35,238 nucleotides of DNA. Source: Mailhella sp. (lineage in GTDB: Bacteria; Desulfobacterota; Desulfovibrionia; Desulfovibrionales; Desulfovibrionaceae). The translations under genes and the position numbers were made by a program. The notes beneath the pieces are model-generated. The model ran no database searches. It was given only the letters and a program-made list of their open reading frames with translations, and was not told the DNA's origin. How positions within the stretch are numbered: the first letter of the stretch is position 1; each line of letters starts with the position of its first letter. The DNA is taken from positions 1 to 35,238 of the forward strand of contig JAHHTE010000003.1 of assembly GCA_020024815.1 (NCBI GenBank), written 5' to 3'. Of this stretch, positions 24,367 to 33,095 are shown piece after piece.

Positions 24367-25407
24367 TTAATCAATGCAAACTTCACGAAGTAAGTCTAAA
24401 TTATCTAGAGCAATACCTGTCCCCATAACAACAGCAGACAAAGGATCATCAACAACAAAAATAGGTAAATTTGTTTCTTGACGTAAACGTTCGTCAAGTC
24501 CTCTAAGTAATGCACCACCACCAGTAAGAGCAATACCTCTATCAACAATATCAGCAGCAAGTTCTGCTGGAGTTTGCTCAAGAGCTACACGAACAGCTTG
24601 CACAATAGCTTCAACTTGTTCTGATATGGCAACACGAATTTCTTCGCTAGTAACAACAATAGTATGAGGAATACCTGTTACAAAATCACGACCTTTAACT
24701 TCAAGTTGTTGTTCTGGTTCAATAGAATATGCTGATCCTATTTTCTTTTTAATTTGCTCTGCTGAAATTTCACCTATAAGCATATTATATTTACGACGAA
24801 TATATGCAGAAATTGCCTCATCCATTTTATCACCACCAACACGAATGGATCGAGCATATACAATACCAGAAAGAGCAATAACAGCAACTTCAGTTGTGCC
24901 ACCACCAATATCAACAACCATATTAGAGGTTGGCTCTTGTATTGGTAATTTTGCCCCAATACTTGCAGCCATTGGTTCCTCAATAAGATATACTTCTCTA
25001 GCTCCTGCACTAATAGCAGACTCTTTAACAGCACGTTTTTCAACTTGAGTAATTCCAGTAGGCACACAAATCATAATGCGAGGACGTACTAAACGGCGTT
25101 GATTATGTACTTTTGCAATAAAATGACGAAGCATAGCTTCTGTTACTTCAAAATCTGCAATTACACCATCTTTCATGGGACGAATAGGTTCGATATTTTT
25201 TGGAGCTTTACCTAACATATTTTTAGCATCAGTTCCAACTGCAATAACTTGGCTATTGCCACGTCTATCACGCTTTACAGCTACAACTGAAGGCTCACTC
25301 AAAACAATGCCATGACCTTTTACATATACACATGTATTTGCAGTTCCAAGATCAATGGCTAAGTCATTGGAAAAAACTCCAAGCAACATATCTAATATTT
25401 TAGCCAT
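24367..25407 (-). CDS. mreB: Rod shape-determining protein MreB (actin homologue)
   Basis: This actin-like ATPase forms membrane filaments that organise elongation, 346 residues. Motifs are D-L-G-T-A-N-T (phosphate 1), V-D-I-G-G-G-T-T-E (phosphate 2) and A-L-T-G-G-G-A-L-L-R-G (adenosine). An N-terminal amphipathic stretch (M-A-K-I-L-D-M-L-L-G-V-F) fits membrane binding. It is the first gene of the elongasome operon and has its own promoter candidate. Confidence 0.98.
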   Translation of the reverse strand: MAKILDMLLGVFSNDLAIDLGTANTCVYVKGHGIVLSEPSVVAVKRDRRGNSQVIAVGTDAKNMLGKAPKNIEPIRPMKDGVIADFEVTEAMLRHFIAKVHNQRRLVRPRIMICVPTGITQVEKRAVKESAISAGAREVYLIEEPMAASIGAKLPIQEPTSNMVVDIGGGTTEVAVIALSGIVYARSIRVGGDKMDEAISAYIRRKYNMLIGEISAEQIKKKIGSAYSIEPEQQLEVKGRDFVTGIPHTIVVTSEEIRVAISEQVEAIVQAVRVALEQTPAELAADIVDRGIALTGGGALLRGLDERLRQETNLPIFVVDDPLSAVVMGTGIALDNLDLLREVCID

Positions 25408-25444
25408 ATTTTGTACTCACTCAAAAGTAATTAATCTAAAAAAA

Positions 25445-25471
25445 AGTATACTGATAACCTTAGCTTGTCAA
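25445..25471 (-). promoter_or_regulatory. Candidate promoter of mreB
   Basis: On the minus strand there is a consensus TTGACA (25466-25471), then TATACT (25445-25450) after 15 bases, slightly short of the ideal spacing. It lies about 40 bases upstream of the mreB start, in the 73-base gap after metG. Confidence 0.5.
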
Positions 25472-25480
25472 CTAAATTCA

Positions 25481-27418
25481 CTATGCAATTTTTGACCCAT
25501 TTGGAGCCACACTTGACAATAAACTCAAATGTTCTCCTTTTTCTGCTGTTAAAATCATTCCTTGTGATTCCAAACCACGAAGTTTACGTGGAGGTAAATT
25601 AGCAACTACCACTACTTTTTGTCCTATTAATTCAGTAGGATTAAAGAATTTTGCAATACCTGAAATAATTTGACGAGGTTTTTCTTCACCAAGATCAACT
25701 TCAAATTTTAAAAGCTTATCTGCATCAGGATGTTGTTCTGCTGTTAAAATAGTTCCAACACGTAAATCTAACTTTTGAAAATCAGCAAATTCAATTAATT
25801 GTGTTTCTTGCACAATATCTTTTTTATTTTCTGATTTTTTTTCTTTTTTAACTTTTTCCTCTTTCTTTTCTTCCACTGGTTTCTCAAAACGTGGGAATAA
25901 ATTTGAAGCTTCTGAAATTTCAAAATCAGTTCTTAAATGAACATTACAATTTAATAAATCATCAATAAGTTTCGCATGTAATGTAAATTTTTTACCAAGT
26001 TGTTCTTGCATTTTTATTGAAGAATCAGGCATTACTGGCCATAGAAGTACAGCAATTTTATACATATTTTCAAGTAATACACGGAGAACTGTTCCTAATC
26101 TTTCAATATTACCTTCTTTATATAATGTCCATGGAGCTTGACTATCAACATATTTATTCATAAGTCGGATAGGTTCCCAAAGTCCATCTAATCCTTGAGA
26201 AAAACGAACTTCTTTAAAAAGCTGTAAATAATTTTGTGCTGCATTTTGCACACAAGAAAAAATATTTTCATCATCAGCAGTTAATGTTCCTAAACTAGGA
26301 ACTTTTTTAGCAAAATATTTTGCATTCATAGAAAGAACACGACTAAATAAATTTCCTAAATCATTAGCTAAATCAGAATTAATTCTTGAAATAAGATTTT
26401 CTTCAGAATAAGATGCATCAGAACCAAAATGCATATCACGCAATAAAAAATAACGAAAAGCATCAAGACCAAAATACTCTGCTGCAAAACGTGGATCAAC
26501 CACATTACCTAAAGATTTTGACATTTTTGTATCTTTTACAAGCCAATAACCATGCACATTTAAATTTTGATAAATAGGTAAATCTGCTGCTTTTAACATT
26601 GTTGGCCAAAAAATACCATGTGGTTTTAAAATATCTTTTGCTACTAAATGGCTAGCTGGCCAATATTTTTCAAAATTTTGAGAATTATCTTCATTTCCCC
26701 AACCAAGAGCAGAAATATAGTTTGCTAAAGCATCAAACCAAACATAACAAACATAATCTTTATCAAAAGGTAATTCTATTCCCCATTCTAAACGTGATTT
26801 AGGACGAGAAATACATAAATCTTCTAATACATTTCCCTCAAGCATAGCCAAAACTTCATTTCTATAACGTTCAGGACGTATAAAATCAGGATTATCAAGA
26901 ATATATTGTTTTAACCAATCTTGATATTTTGACATTTTAAAGAAATAGTTCTTTTCACTAATATATTCTGGTTTTGTTTTATGTTGTGGGCAAAGACCAT
27001 CTTCTAACTCTTTTTCAGTATAAAAACGTTCACAACCAAAACAATAATGCCCACCATATTCACCAAAGTAAATATCACCTTTATCATAAATTTTTTGTAA
27101 AAGTGCTTGAACTGATTTTTTATGGTTTTCATCAGTTGTACGAATAAATTGATCATAATCAATTTTTAAATCTTGCCAAAGAGCTTTATATTCTGCTGAA
27201 ATACCATCAACAAATTCTTTTGGACTTTTGTTTTCTTTTATAGCTGCTTTTACAATTTTATCACCATGCTCATCTGTTCCTGTAAGCATTCTTGCATCAG
27301 TACCAAGTAAAGAATAAAAACGTTTTAGCGTATCAGCAATAATTGTTGTATAAGCATGTCCTAAATGAGGACGAGCATTTACATAATAAATTGGTGTAGT
27401 TACATAATACGTAGACAT
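25481..27418 (-). CDS. metG: Methionyl-tRNA synthetase with C-terminal tRNA-binding domain
   Basis: MetG charges tRNA-Met. The 645-residue protein has P-H-L-G-H-A (HIGH motif) near residue 18 and a zinc knuckle with C-F-G-C near 128 and a further Cys near 143. K-M-S-K-S is near 300, followed by an anticodon-binding helical domain. A Lys/Glu-rich linker at about 510-530 leads to a C-terminal Trbp111/EMAP-type domain (F-Q-K-L-D-L-R-V-G-T-I and S-Q-G-M-I-L-T-A). Full length for the dimeric two-part form. Confidence 0.97.
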   Translation of the reverse strand: MSTYYVTTPIYYVNARPHLGHAYTTIIADTLKRFYSLLGTDARMLTGTDEHGDKIVKAAIKENKSPKEFVDGISAEYKALWQDLKIDYDQFIRTTDENHKKSVQALLQKIYDKGDIYFGEYGGHYCFGCERFYTEKELEDGLCPQHKTKPEYISEKNYFFKMSKYQDWLKQYILDNPDFIRPERYRNEVLAMLEGNVLEDLCISRPKSRLEWGIELPFDKDYVCYVWFDALANYISALGWGNEDNSQNFEKYWPASHLVAKDILKPHGIFWPTMLKAADLPIYQNLNVHGYWLVKDTKMSKSLGNVVDPRFAAEYFGLDAFRYFLLRDMHFGSDASYSEENLISRINSDLANDLGNLFSRVLSMNAKYFAKKVPSLGTLTADDENIFSCVQNAAQNYLQLFKEVRFSQGLDGLWEPIRLMNKYVDSQAPWTLYKEGNIERLGTVLRVLLENMYKIAVLLWPVMPDSSIKMQEQLGKKFTLHAKLIDDLLNCNVHLRTDFEISEASNLFPRFEKPVEEKKEEKVKKEKKSENKKDIVQETQLIEFADFQKLDLRVGTILTAEQHPDADKLLKFEVDLGEEKPRQIISGIAKFFNPTELIGQKVVVVANLPPRKLRGLESQGMILTAEKGEHLSLLSSVAPNGSKIA

Positions 27419-27436
27419 AATATCTCCTAAAACATT

Positions 27437-28573
27437 TTATCTTTCATCATTATCATCAAAACTAGCACGTTTATGTGCCTTTTCTTTTGGTCGATAATGG
27501 GTTTTATTTTTCTTTTGTTTATTTGTATGAGCTCTACTTTCATGGTCATCTTCATCTAAAATTTTTGAAAAATCCATATCATCATCAAAATGCTCATCTC
27601 CACCCATTGCCATATAATTACCATACATATTCATTGCTTGTGTTTCTACATGGCAATCATCATAACCCTTTGCTTTTTGTGGATTTAAATTTTGCCAATC
27701 ATCAACATTAATCTCTTCTTCTTGTCCTTGCTCATTTAGAACACAAGCAATATTTTTAAACATATTTGTTCGTAAAACTTTCAATAAACCCTTATCAGTC
27801 ATGTAAGTTTTACCAATTTTAGGTGCTATTTTATGGAATAAATCATAATTATCTTGTTCATAACTCAAGCAACAAAGCAAACGACCACAAATACCAGAAA
27901 TTTTTGCTGGATTTAAAAATAAATTTTGTTCTTTTGCCATTTTAATTGTTACAGGAGCAAAATTTTTCAAATAACGACGACAACAAATAACCATACCACA
28001 GTTACCCAATGCACCAAGCATTTGCGTTTCATGGCGAACACCAATTTGTCGTAATTCAATACGTGTTCTATATTCACGCACAAGATCTTTAACTAATTCT
28101 CTAAAATCAATTCTTGTTGGTGCAGTAAAATAAAAAATCATTTTACTTTTATCAAGTAAAACCTCAACATCAACAAGCTTCATATCAAGCTCATGTTTGC
28201 GAATACAAGTTTTACAAAAAACAGTAGCTTGCTCAATTAACGTTTCATTATTTAATGCTTTTGTAATTTCTTCTTCATTCGCTAAACGAATTGTAAAAGG
28301 ATTTTGTGGACGACAAAACTCTATATTTTCAGATAATTCACTTTTATTTTTTTGTTCACCTAATGTAGTGTCTACTTGCTTTTCAGCTATTTTTGCTGAT
28401 AAAAATTCATGAGAATTTAATGTTACACACTGCCAAACTATTCTTCCAAAAAATATAGAATTTTCATTAAAAGCAACAACAGATTGCCCAAATGAAAACA
28501 TTTGTTCTTGATCTACAATACCAATTCTTACTTGTCCATATTTACTACAACGAATACCAATATATTGTTTCAT
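27437..28573 (-). CDS. PSP1/RicT-type stage 0 sporulation regulator homologue
   Basis: This is a 378-residue cytosolic protein with a PSP1 core. The central region has R-I-D-F-R-E-L-V, R-I-E-L-R-Q-I-G-V-R-H-E, G-N-C-G-M-V-I-C-C-R-R and I-C-G-R-L-L-C-C-L. These cysteines match the iron-sulfur-binding ones of Bacillus RicT (YaaT), which works with RicA and RicF in RNA processing. The first 110 residues are variable, with extra insertions. The last 90 residues are acidic then Lys/His-rich and probably disordered. It is 18 bases upstream of metG and likely co-transcribed. Its role outside Bacillus is little known. Confidence 0.88.
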   Translation of the reverse strand: MKQYIGIRCSKYGQVRIGIVDQEQMFSFGQSVVAFNENSIFFGRIVWQCVTLNSHEFLSAKIAEKQVDTTLGEQKNKSELSENIEFCRPQNPFTIRLANEEEITKALNNETLIEQATVFCKTCIRKHELDMKLVDVEVLLDKSKMIFYFTAPTRIDFRELVKDLVREYRTRIELRQIGVRHETQMLGALGNCGMVICCRRYLKNFAPVTIKMAKEQNLFLNPAKISGICGRLLCCLSYEQDNYDLFHKIAPKIGKTYMTDKGLLKVLRTNMFKNIACVLNEQGQEEEINVDDWQNLNPQKAKGYDDCHVETQAMNMYGNYMAMGGDEHFDDDMDFSKILDEDDHESRAHTNKQKKNKTHYRPKEKAHKRASFDDNDER

Positions 28574-28684
28574 AATCTCTATTATTTTTCCTCAATCAAT
28601 CCCTAAAAACACGTATAATTTTCACTATTATTAGTTATTATGTCAATATTTTTCTATGCATAGAATTTATTTCGTTAAATAACA

Positions 28685-28723
28685 AAAAGGATTTCTTTTA
28701 TTAAACATAAAAAAAATCCTTTT
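28685..28723 (-). terminator. Probable terminator of the hemA operon
   Basis: The 10-base arm 28685-28694 (AAAAGGATTT) pairs with 28714-28723 around a 19-base loop. On the minus strand it begins five bases after the hemA stop and is followed by a short T-run. Confidence 0.6.
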
Positions 28724-28728
28724 ATAAA

Positions 28729-30024
28729 CTATTCATCTAAACCTAAAACTTTACGAATAATACCTGTATTCTGCGTATCATTGTTATGCTTATAACTATT
28801 TTGTAAAAATTCTAAAGGAGCATGATGACACTTCCGAACAATTGCATGTGCCATTTTTTCTAAAGCTTCTTCAACTTGTTCACCTCTAATTCCAAGATGA
28901 TCAAAGCGTTTTAATGTTCTATGCACTTCTTCATTAATAATATTTTTGCCTTTATCTTCAATAGCTAAAATTGTTGGCTTTAATTGTAATGATCCTCGCC
29001 AAAGCTCAAAAAACTTAACTTCTTCATCAACTATTTGTGCAGCTTTTGTTGCTTCAACTTTTCTATTTGCTAAATTCTCTTCAACAACTTCTTTTAAGTC
29101 ATCAATATCATATACATATACATTATCTAAATGATTTACAGCAGGATCTATATCACGTGGCATTGCAATATCAATTAAAAACATTGGACGTTTTTTTCTT
29201 TTTTGCATTACCCGTGTCATAAGTTCTTGATGAATAATAGGCTCCATTGAACCAGTTGAACTTATCACAATATCCGTATCACAAAGACAATCTTCTAATG
29301 CATTAAATTCAAAAGCTTCTCCACCAATTTTATTTACTAATTCTTCTGCTCGTGAAAGCGTTCTATTAACAATTTTAAGCTCACGTATACCACTTTGCAC
29401 TAAATGCATTGCAGCAAGTTCTGCCATTTCACCTGCTCCAAGTAATAATGCTTTATGCTCACTCATATCTTCAAAAATACGTTTTGCAAGTTCTACTGCT
29501 GCATAACTAATAGAAACAGCACTTGAAGCGACGGCAGTCTCACTACGAACTCTTTTGGCAACAGAAAAAGCTTTATGCAATAAACGATTAATTAACAAAC
29601 CAGCATGACCTGCTGCTACGGACAAACGATAAGCTGCTTTTAATTGACCTAAAATTTGTGGTTCACCAAGCACTAAAGAATCAAGACTTGATGCAACTCT
29701 AAAAAGATGTCGAATCGCTTCTTCATCTTCATAATGATACATACAAGCACGTAATTCATTAATATCAGCACCACGTGTTTGACACCAAACATTCATTAAA
29801 TCTTCATAACTTCCATCATAAACAGCAATTATTTCTACACGATTACATGTTGATAAAATAAGAGATTCTTTTACAGCCAATTTATTTTGCACAGATGAAC
29901 GACAGTTTTTATGACACAAAAACGGCCAATTTTCAGGAGAAGTATATTCAACTAATGCAAATTTTTCCCTAATTTCTACTTGTGCAGTTCTATGATTTAA
30001 TCCAATAAGATGTATTGTTGACAT
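28729..30024 (-). CDS. hemA: Glutamyl-tRNA reductase
   Basis: This is the first step of C5-pathway tetrapyrrole synthesis: glutamyl-tRNA plus NADPH gives glutamate-1-semialdehyde. The 431-residue protein begins M-S-T-I-H-L-I-G-L-N-H-R-T-A. The active-site cysteine is in L-S-T-C-N-R-V-E-I, substrate residues in S-L-V-L-G-E-P-Q-I-L-G-Q, and the NADPH loop in L-L-G-A-G-E-M-A-E-L-A. The C-terminal dimerisation helices are present. A GTG at 30036, overlapping the stop of the upstream gene (TAGTG), would add four residues; the ATG at 30024 gives the family N-terminus. It is third in an operon with precorrin-2 dehydrogenase. Confidence 0.96.
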   Translation of the reverse strand: MSTIHLIGLNHRTAQVEIREKFALVEYTSPENWPFLCHKNCRSSVQNKLAVKESLILSTCNRVEIIAVYDGSYEDLMNVWCQTRGADINELRACMYHYEDEEAIRHLFRVASSLDSLVLGEPQILGQLKAAYRLSVAAGHAGLLINRLLHKAFSVAKRVRSETAVASSAVSISYAAVELAKRIFEDMSEHKALLLGAGEMAELAAMHLVQSGIRELKIVNRTLSRAEELVNKIGGEAFEFNALEDCLCDTDIVISSTGSMEPIIHQELMTRVMQKRKKRPMFLIDIAMPRDIDPAVNHLDNVYVYDIDDLKEVVEENLANRKVEATKAAQIVDEEVKFFELWRGSLQLKPTILAIEDKGKNIINEEVHRTLKRFDHLGIRGEQVEEALEKMAHAIVRKCHHAPLEFLQNSYKHNNDTQNTGIIRKVLGLDE

Positions 30025-30035
30025 AAAATTATTCA

Positions 30036-30851
30036 CTAAAAACTATGATGTGTTGGTAAAAAAGTATTAACAATAAATATAGAAAACAAAGAAATAGCAA
30101 AAACACATAAAGCTATATATGCAGGTTTTCTACCATTAATACTATGAACTTTTCTTTGATAAAATAAATAGCCATAAAGAGCAAGAATAATTAACGAAAT
30201 AATTTCCTTATAATCAAAACTAAAAAGCTTGCCCCATGCCATATATGCCCAAATAAAACCAGAACATAAACCTACTGTATAAAGAGGAAATCCAATATTT
30301 GTTGCTATATCATTAACCTTATCAAGAGCAGCCAAAGAAGGAATATTTTTAGGCATACTTTTTAATTTAGTTTTATTTTTTAATAATTTATCTTGCCAAA
30401 TAAATAAACAGCCTGCTCCTGCTGCAATGCCCATAAGTGCAATTCCTGAAAAAATAAGAAATAAATGCACAAGTAATAATGGTCCTGTAACAAGATTTTC
30501 CATTGGTTTTTCTTGATGAAGAAAAATGAGTGCTGATATAAACAAGATAAAACTTAATGGAGCAACAAAAACAAAAATAACATTTTGTTTATGTGCAAAA
30601 TAAATTATAAAAGATACAAACAAAAGAGACCAACATAAAGGTAAAAGATACCATGATCTTAAAACATAAATATCCATTTCCCGTACAAAAGTAATTGCCA
30701 ACAAAAAGGAAAGCAAAATAAAACTTGCTCCTAAACAGTACACAGCACACTTTTGTAATTTTCCAGAATACTGCCCTACAATACCAGCATAAAATAAAAC
30801 AGTAGCTATGGCAGTTAATATTGTTATTATTACAGAAAGAGTTACTAACAT
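30036..30851 (-). CDS. CcsA/HemX-like cytochrome c assembly membrane protein
   Basis: This is a 271-residue protein with eight predicted membrane helices. A Trp-rich-like segment near residue 205 (I-W-A-Y-M-A-W-G-K-L-F-S-F-D-Y-K-E) is a degenerate form of the WGxxWxWDPKE haem-handling motif of CcsA/CcmF. HemX, the relative found beside hemA in many bacteria, has the same plan and is thought to affect HemA levels, so either role is possible. It lies between precorrin-2 dehydrogenase (6 bases away) and hemA. Confidence 0.85.
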   Translation of the reverse strand: MLVTLSVIITILTAIATVLFYAGIVGQYSGKLQKCAVYCLGASFILLSFLLAITFVREMDIYVLRSWYLLPLCWSLLFVSFIIYFAHKQNVIFVFVAPLSFILFISALIFLHQEKPMENLVTGPLLLVHLFLIFSGIALMGIAAGAGCLFIWQDKLLKNKTKLKSMPKNIPSLAALDKVNDIATNIGFPLYTVGLCSGFIWAYMAWGKLFSFDYKEIISLIILALYGYLFYQRKVHSINGRKPAYIALCVFAISLFSIFIVNTFLPTHHSF

Positions 30852-30857
30852 ATTTTC

Positions 30858-31562
30858 CTACTTTTTCATAAAAAGTTCTTTATCATTAATTCGAGCTATA
30901 ACAGTTTCAGGTAAAACTGTTGCTAATTTTCTTCGTATTTCTCCCATTTTTCTTAATTCAAGCAAAGCCATTATTTCTTCACGAAAATCACGAGCAACTA
31001 ACGCCCTAAAAATATTTGTTCGCTTGCTTTCTGCAACATATTCCAAAATTAAAGGACGCAATAATCGCAATAAACGTAAAAAAGGCACATAGCCTCTTGC
31101 TACATAAAAACCTAAATCTTCTTTTAATGCCCTTGTAAAAGCAGGACTTACCCCTGATGTTGAAACAGCAATAAGAAGACTTTCAAAGTCTAAATGTGCT
31201 GGAACAATAAAATCCCCTCGTTTTGCACCCTCTATAACATTACAAAAAATATTTTTCTCTTTACATAGTTTTATAAAATCACCATTGACTGTACTATTAT
31301 TAGTTGCAGCAAATGCTAATCGAATATTTTCTAGATCGTTTTCTTCAAACTCTCGCTGAAAATATGTAACATTTACTTCATAACCATATTCCTTTTGAAA
31401 TTCTGTAATAAAATCAAATTCACTTAAAAAAGGATCTATCACAACAATTTCCATAGGATTTGCTTTTATAAGCGTATCAATTTTACGCCGAGCCACAGCC
31501 CCAGCCCCTAAAACAAGGCATTTATAACTTGTAATATCTAAAAATAAAGGATAATATTGCAT
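30858..31562 (-). CDS. Precorrin-2 dehydrogenase / sirohydrochlorin ferrochelatase (CysG N-domain, Met8-like)
   Basis: This enzyme oxidises precorrin-2 to sirohydrochlorin with NAD and may insert iron. The 234-residue protein starts M-Q-Y-Y-P-L-F-L-D-I. Its NAD-binding loop is V-L-G-A-G-A-V-A-R-R-K, followed by F-A-A-T-N-N, F-C-N-V-I-E and S-T-S-G-V-S-P-A-F-T-R, the region holding the CysG serine. The methyltransferase half of CysG is absent, as in Desulfovibrio, where siroheme also feeds the alternative haem route. It is the first gene of the hemA operon, and its promoter sits so close that the message may lack a leader. Confidence 0.92.
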   Translation of the reverse strand: MQYYPLFLDITSYKCLVLGAGAVARRKIDTLIKANPMEIVVIDPFLSEFDFITEFQKEYGYEVNVTYFQREFEENDLENIRLAFAATNNSTVNGDFIKLCKEKNIFCNVIEGAKRGDFIVPAHLDFESLLIAVSTSGVSPAFTRALKEDLGFYVARGYVPFLRLLRLLRPLILEYVAESKRTNIFRALVARDFREEIMALLELRKMGEIRRKLATVLPETVIARINDKELFMKK

Positions 31563-31568
31563 GAGAAA

Positions 31569-31597
31569 AGTATAAGACTAATCGCTTTGCTTTTCAA
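31569..31597 (-). promoter_or_regulatory. Predicted promoter of the tetrapyrrole operon
   Basis: On the minus strand, TTGAAA (31592-31597), a 17-base spacer and TATACT (31569-31574) form a very good sigma-70 promoter. Only six bases separate the -10 from the ATG at 31562, so transcription would start at or next to the start codon. Confidence 0.6.
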
Positions 31598-31656
31598 GTT
31601 CTATTTGTTATATTATCCATATAAAATATTTTACTACAAAAACAAGGATATTACGT

Positions 31657-31983
31657 ATGAAAAGTATCAAAACAACTCCTGAATTTATGAATTTAGAAGA
31701 AAATGAAATTATTGAAGCATTAGATGCTTTTGAAAATCTTTTTTCAGATGACGATGATGTTGATCCAAGCATTGAACCTGAAAATCCTATTGTTTCAGAA
31801 GTTGCAAGACTTATAAACGAATACACAAATCGCTTTGATGAACTTCTTGCTAATAATGAAGACGGTGAATTACCTGAAGAAATTTTTGAATATGAACCTG
31901 AAATTGTTATTGAAAGAGTTGCATACGAAATTTTTATGGACGCTGTTCATGATTCTATGCAAGATGCTGATGAATATGAATAA
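31657..31983 (+). CDS. Small acidic protein of unknown function
   Basis: This is a 108-residue soluble protein, strongly acidic (a D-D-D-D-V-D run near residue 35, many Glu), with almost no Cys, Trp or Gly. It looks mostly helical with a disordered acidic linker. I recognise no domain. AAGGAT lies seven bases before the ATG, which makes it a credible gene. It is followed 23 bases later by nadK and is probably co-transcribed with it. Confidence 0.75.
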   Translation: MKSIKTTPEFMNLEENEIIEALDAFENLFSDDDDVDPSIEPENPIVSEVARLINEYTNRFDELLANNEDGELPEEIFEYEPEIVIERVAYEIFMDAVHDSMQDADEYE

Positions 31984-32006
31984 AAATCTCTTTATGCGTC
32001 AATTCA

Positions 32007-32915
32007 ATGAACACTGTAAAACAAAAATTTATTCCAAGTAATAAAAAATCTAATGAACTTTCTTTAGATGCTTTTTTACTTGTTGTTAAAGATAATGCTG
32101 AAGCACAAAAAACAGCAGAAGAAATTCAAGTTTGGCTACAATCTCTTCAAAAAAAAGCAACTATTGTAAATGCTTTTGTTGATGAATTTAAGCTCCAAAA
32201 CCTTGCCTATGAACATAATATTGTTCTTGTTCTTGGTGGGGACGGAACAATACTTGGTATTTCACGACGTTTATATAACATTGCTATCCCTATTTTAGGA
32301 ATAAACTTTGGTAAAGTTGGTTTTTTAACAGAAATTTCACCTGATAGTTGGAAAGAAGCATTAACAGATCTTTTTGCAGGTAAATATCAAATTCAAAACT
32401 TTACCCCATTACATTTTGAGCATATTAGAGATAATAAAATTATTCATTCTGGTATTGCTATAAATGATGTTGTAATTGCTAGGGGTTTTGTTGCTAGAGC
32501 TATTTATATTTCTCTTAGTATTGATGATATTTTCTTAAGTGATTTACACTGTGATGGCTTAATTTGCTCTGCACCACTTGGTGCAACAGCTTATGCTGCT
32601 TCTTCACATGGTCCACTTGCTTTTCCCTCTCTTGATGCACACATTCTAACTCCAATTAGTCCTTTTGCTGGTGCTTTTCCACCTCTTGTTATGCCACGCG
32701 AAAGTACAATTCAAATTAAAGTGTTAGATGATAGAGAAACTGCAATAACCATTGATGGACAAGATGCCTATCATGCAGAACTCAATGATTTACTCTATGT
32801 TCGAAGTGCTGACCACCCTATTTCCATGCTTGTAAGTGATCCTTACTGGTTTTGGAAACGTCTTGGAGATCGTGGATTTATTATGCCAGGACCTGGTAAA
32901 TATACAAGACAATAG
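32007..32915 (+). CDS. nadK: NAD kinase
   Basis: NadK phosphorylates NAD to NADP, the only route to this cofactor. The 302-residue protein has L-V-L-G-G-D-G-T-I-L near residue 75, G-K-V-G-F-L-T-E, I-N-D-V-V-I-A-R, and D-G-L-I-C-S-A-P-L-G-A-T-A-Y-A (the usual L-I-V-S-T-P-T-G-S-T-A-Y region with substitutions). T-I-D-G-Q follows near 250. No clear ribosome binding site precedes the ATG, so translation may depend on the acidic gene upstream. Confidence 0.94.
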   Translation: MNTVKQKFIPSNKKSNELSLDAFLLVVKDNAEAQKTAEEIQVWLQSLQKKATIVNAFVDEFKLQNLAYEHNIVLVLGGDGTILGISRRLYNIAIPILGINFGKVGFLTEISPDSWKEALTDLFAGKYQIQNFTPLHFEHIRDNKIIHSGIAINDVVIARGFVARAIYISLSIDDIFLSDLHCDGLICSAPLGATAYAASSHGPLAFPSLDAHILTPISPFAGAFPPLVMPRESTIQIKVLDDRETAITIDGQDAYHAELNDLLYVRSADHPISMLVSDPYWFWKRLGDRGFIMPGPGKYTRQ

Positions 32916-32928
32916 TTCTTTTTCACTT

Positions 32929-32951
32929 GTGGGGGAAATGATTTCCCCCAC
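32929..32951 (+). terminator. GC-rich hairpin after nadK
   Basis: GTGGGGGAAA (32929-32938) pairs exactly with TTTCCCCCAC (32942-32951) around a TGA loop, 13 bases after the nadK stop. A T-run (ATTTTTG) comes only 10 bases later. It stands out as G/C-rich in this AT-rich DNA and is a likely terminator. Confidence 0.75.
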
Positions 32952-33095
32952 TCCCCTTCATTTTTGTTATTTTACCTTTCTTAAATTAAATAATAAAACT
33001 TCATTAATAAAAACACATTAAAAGTAATTTTTTGCTTGTCAAATTATCTAAAAAAATTTAGGCTTTCTTTCTCAAGATTATTGTGAGGTGTAGAG

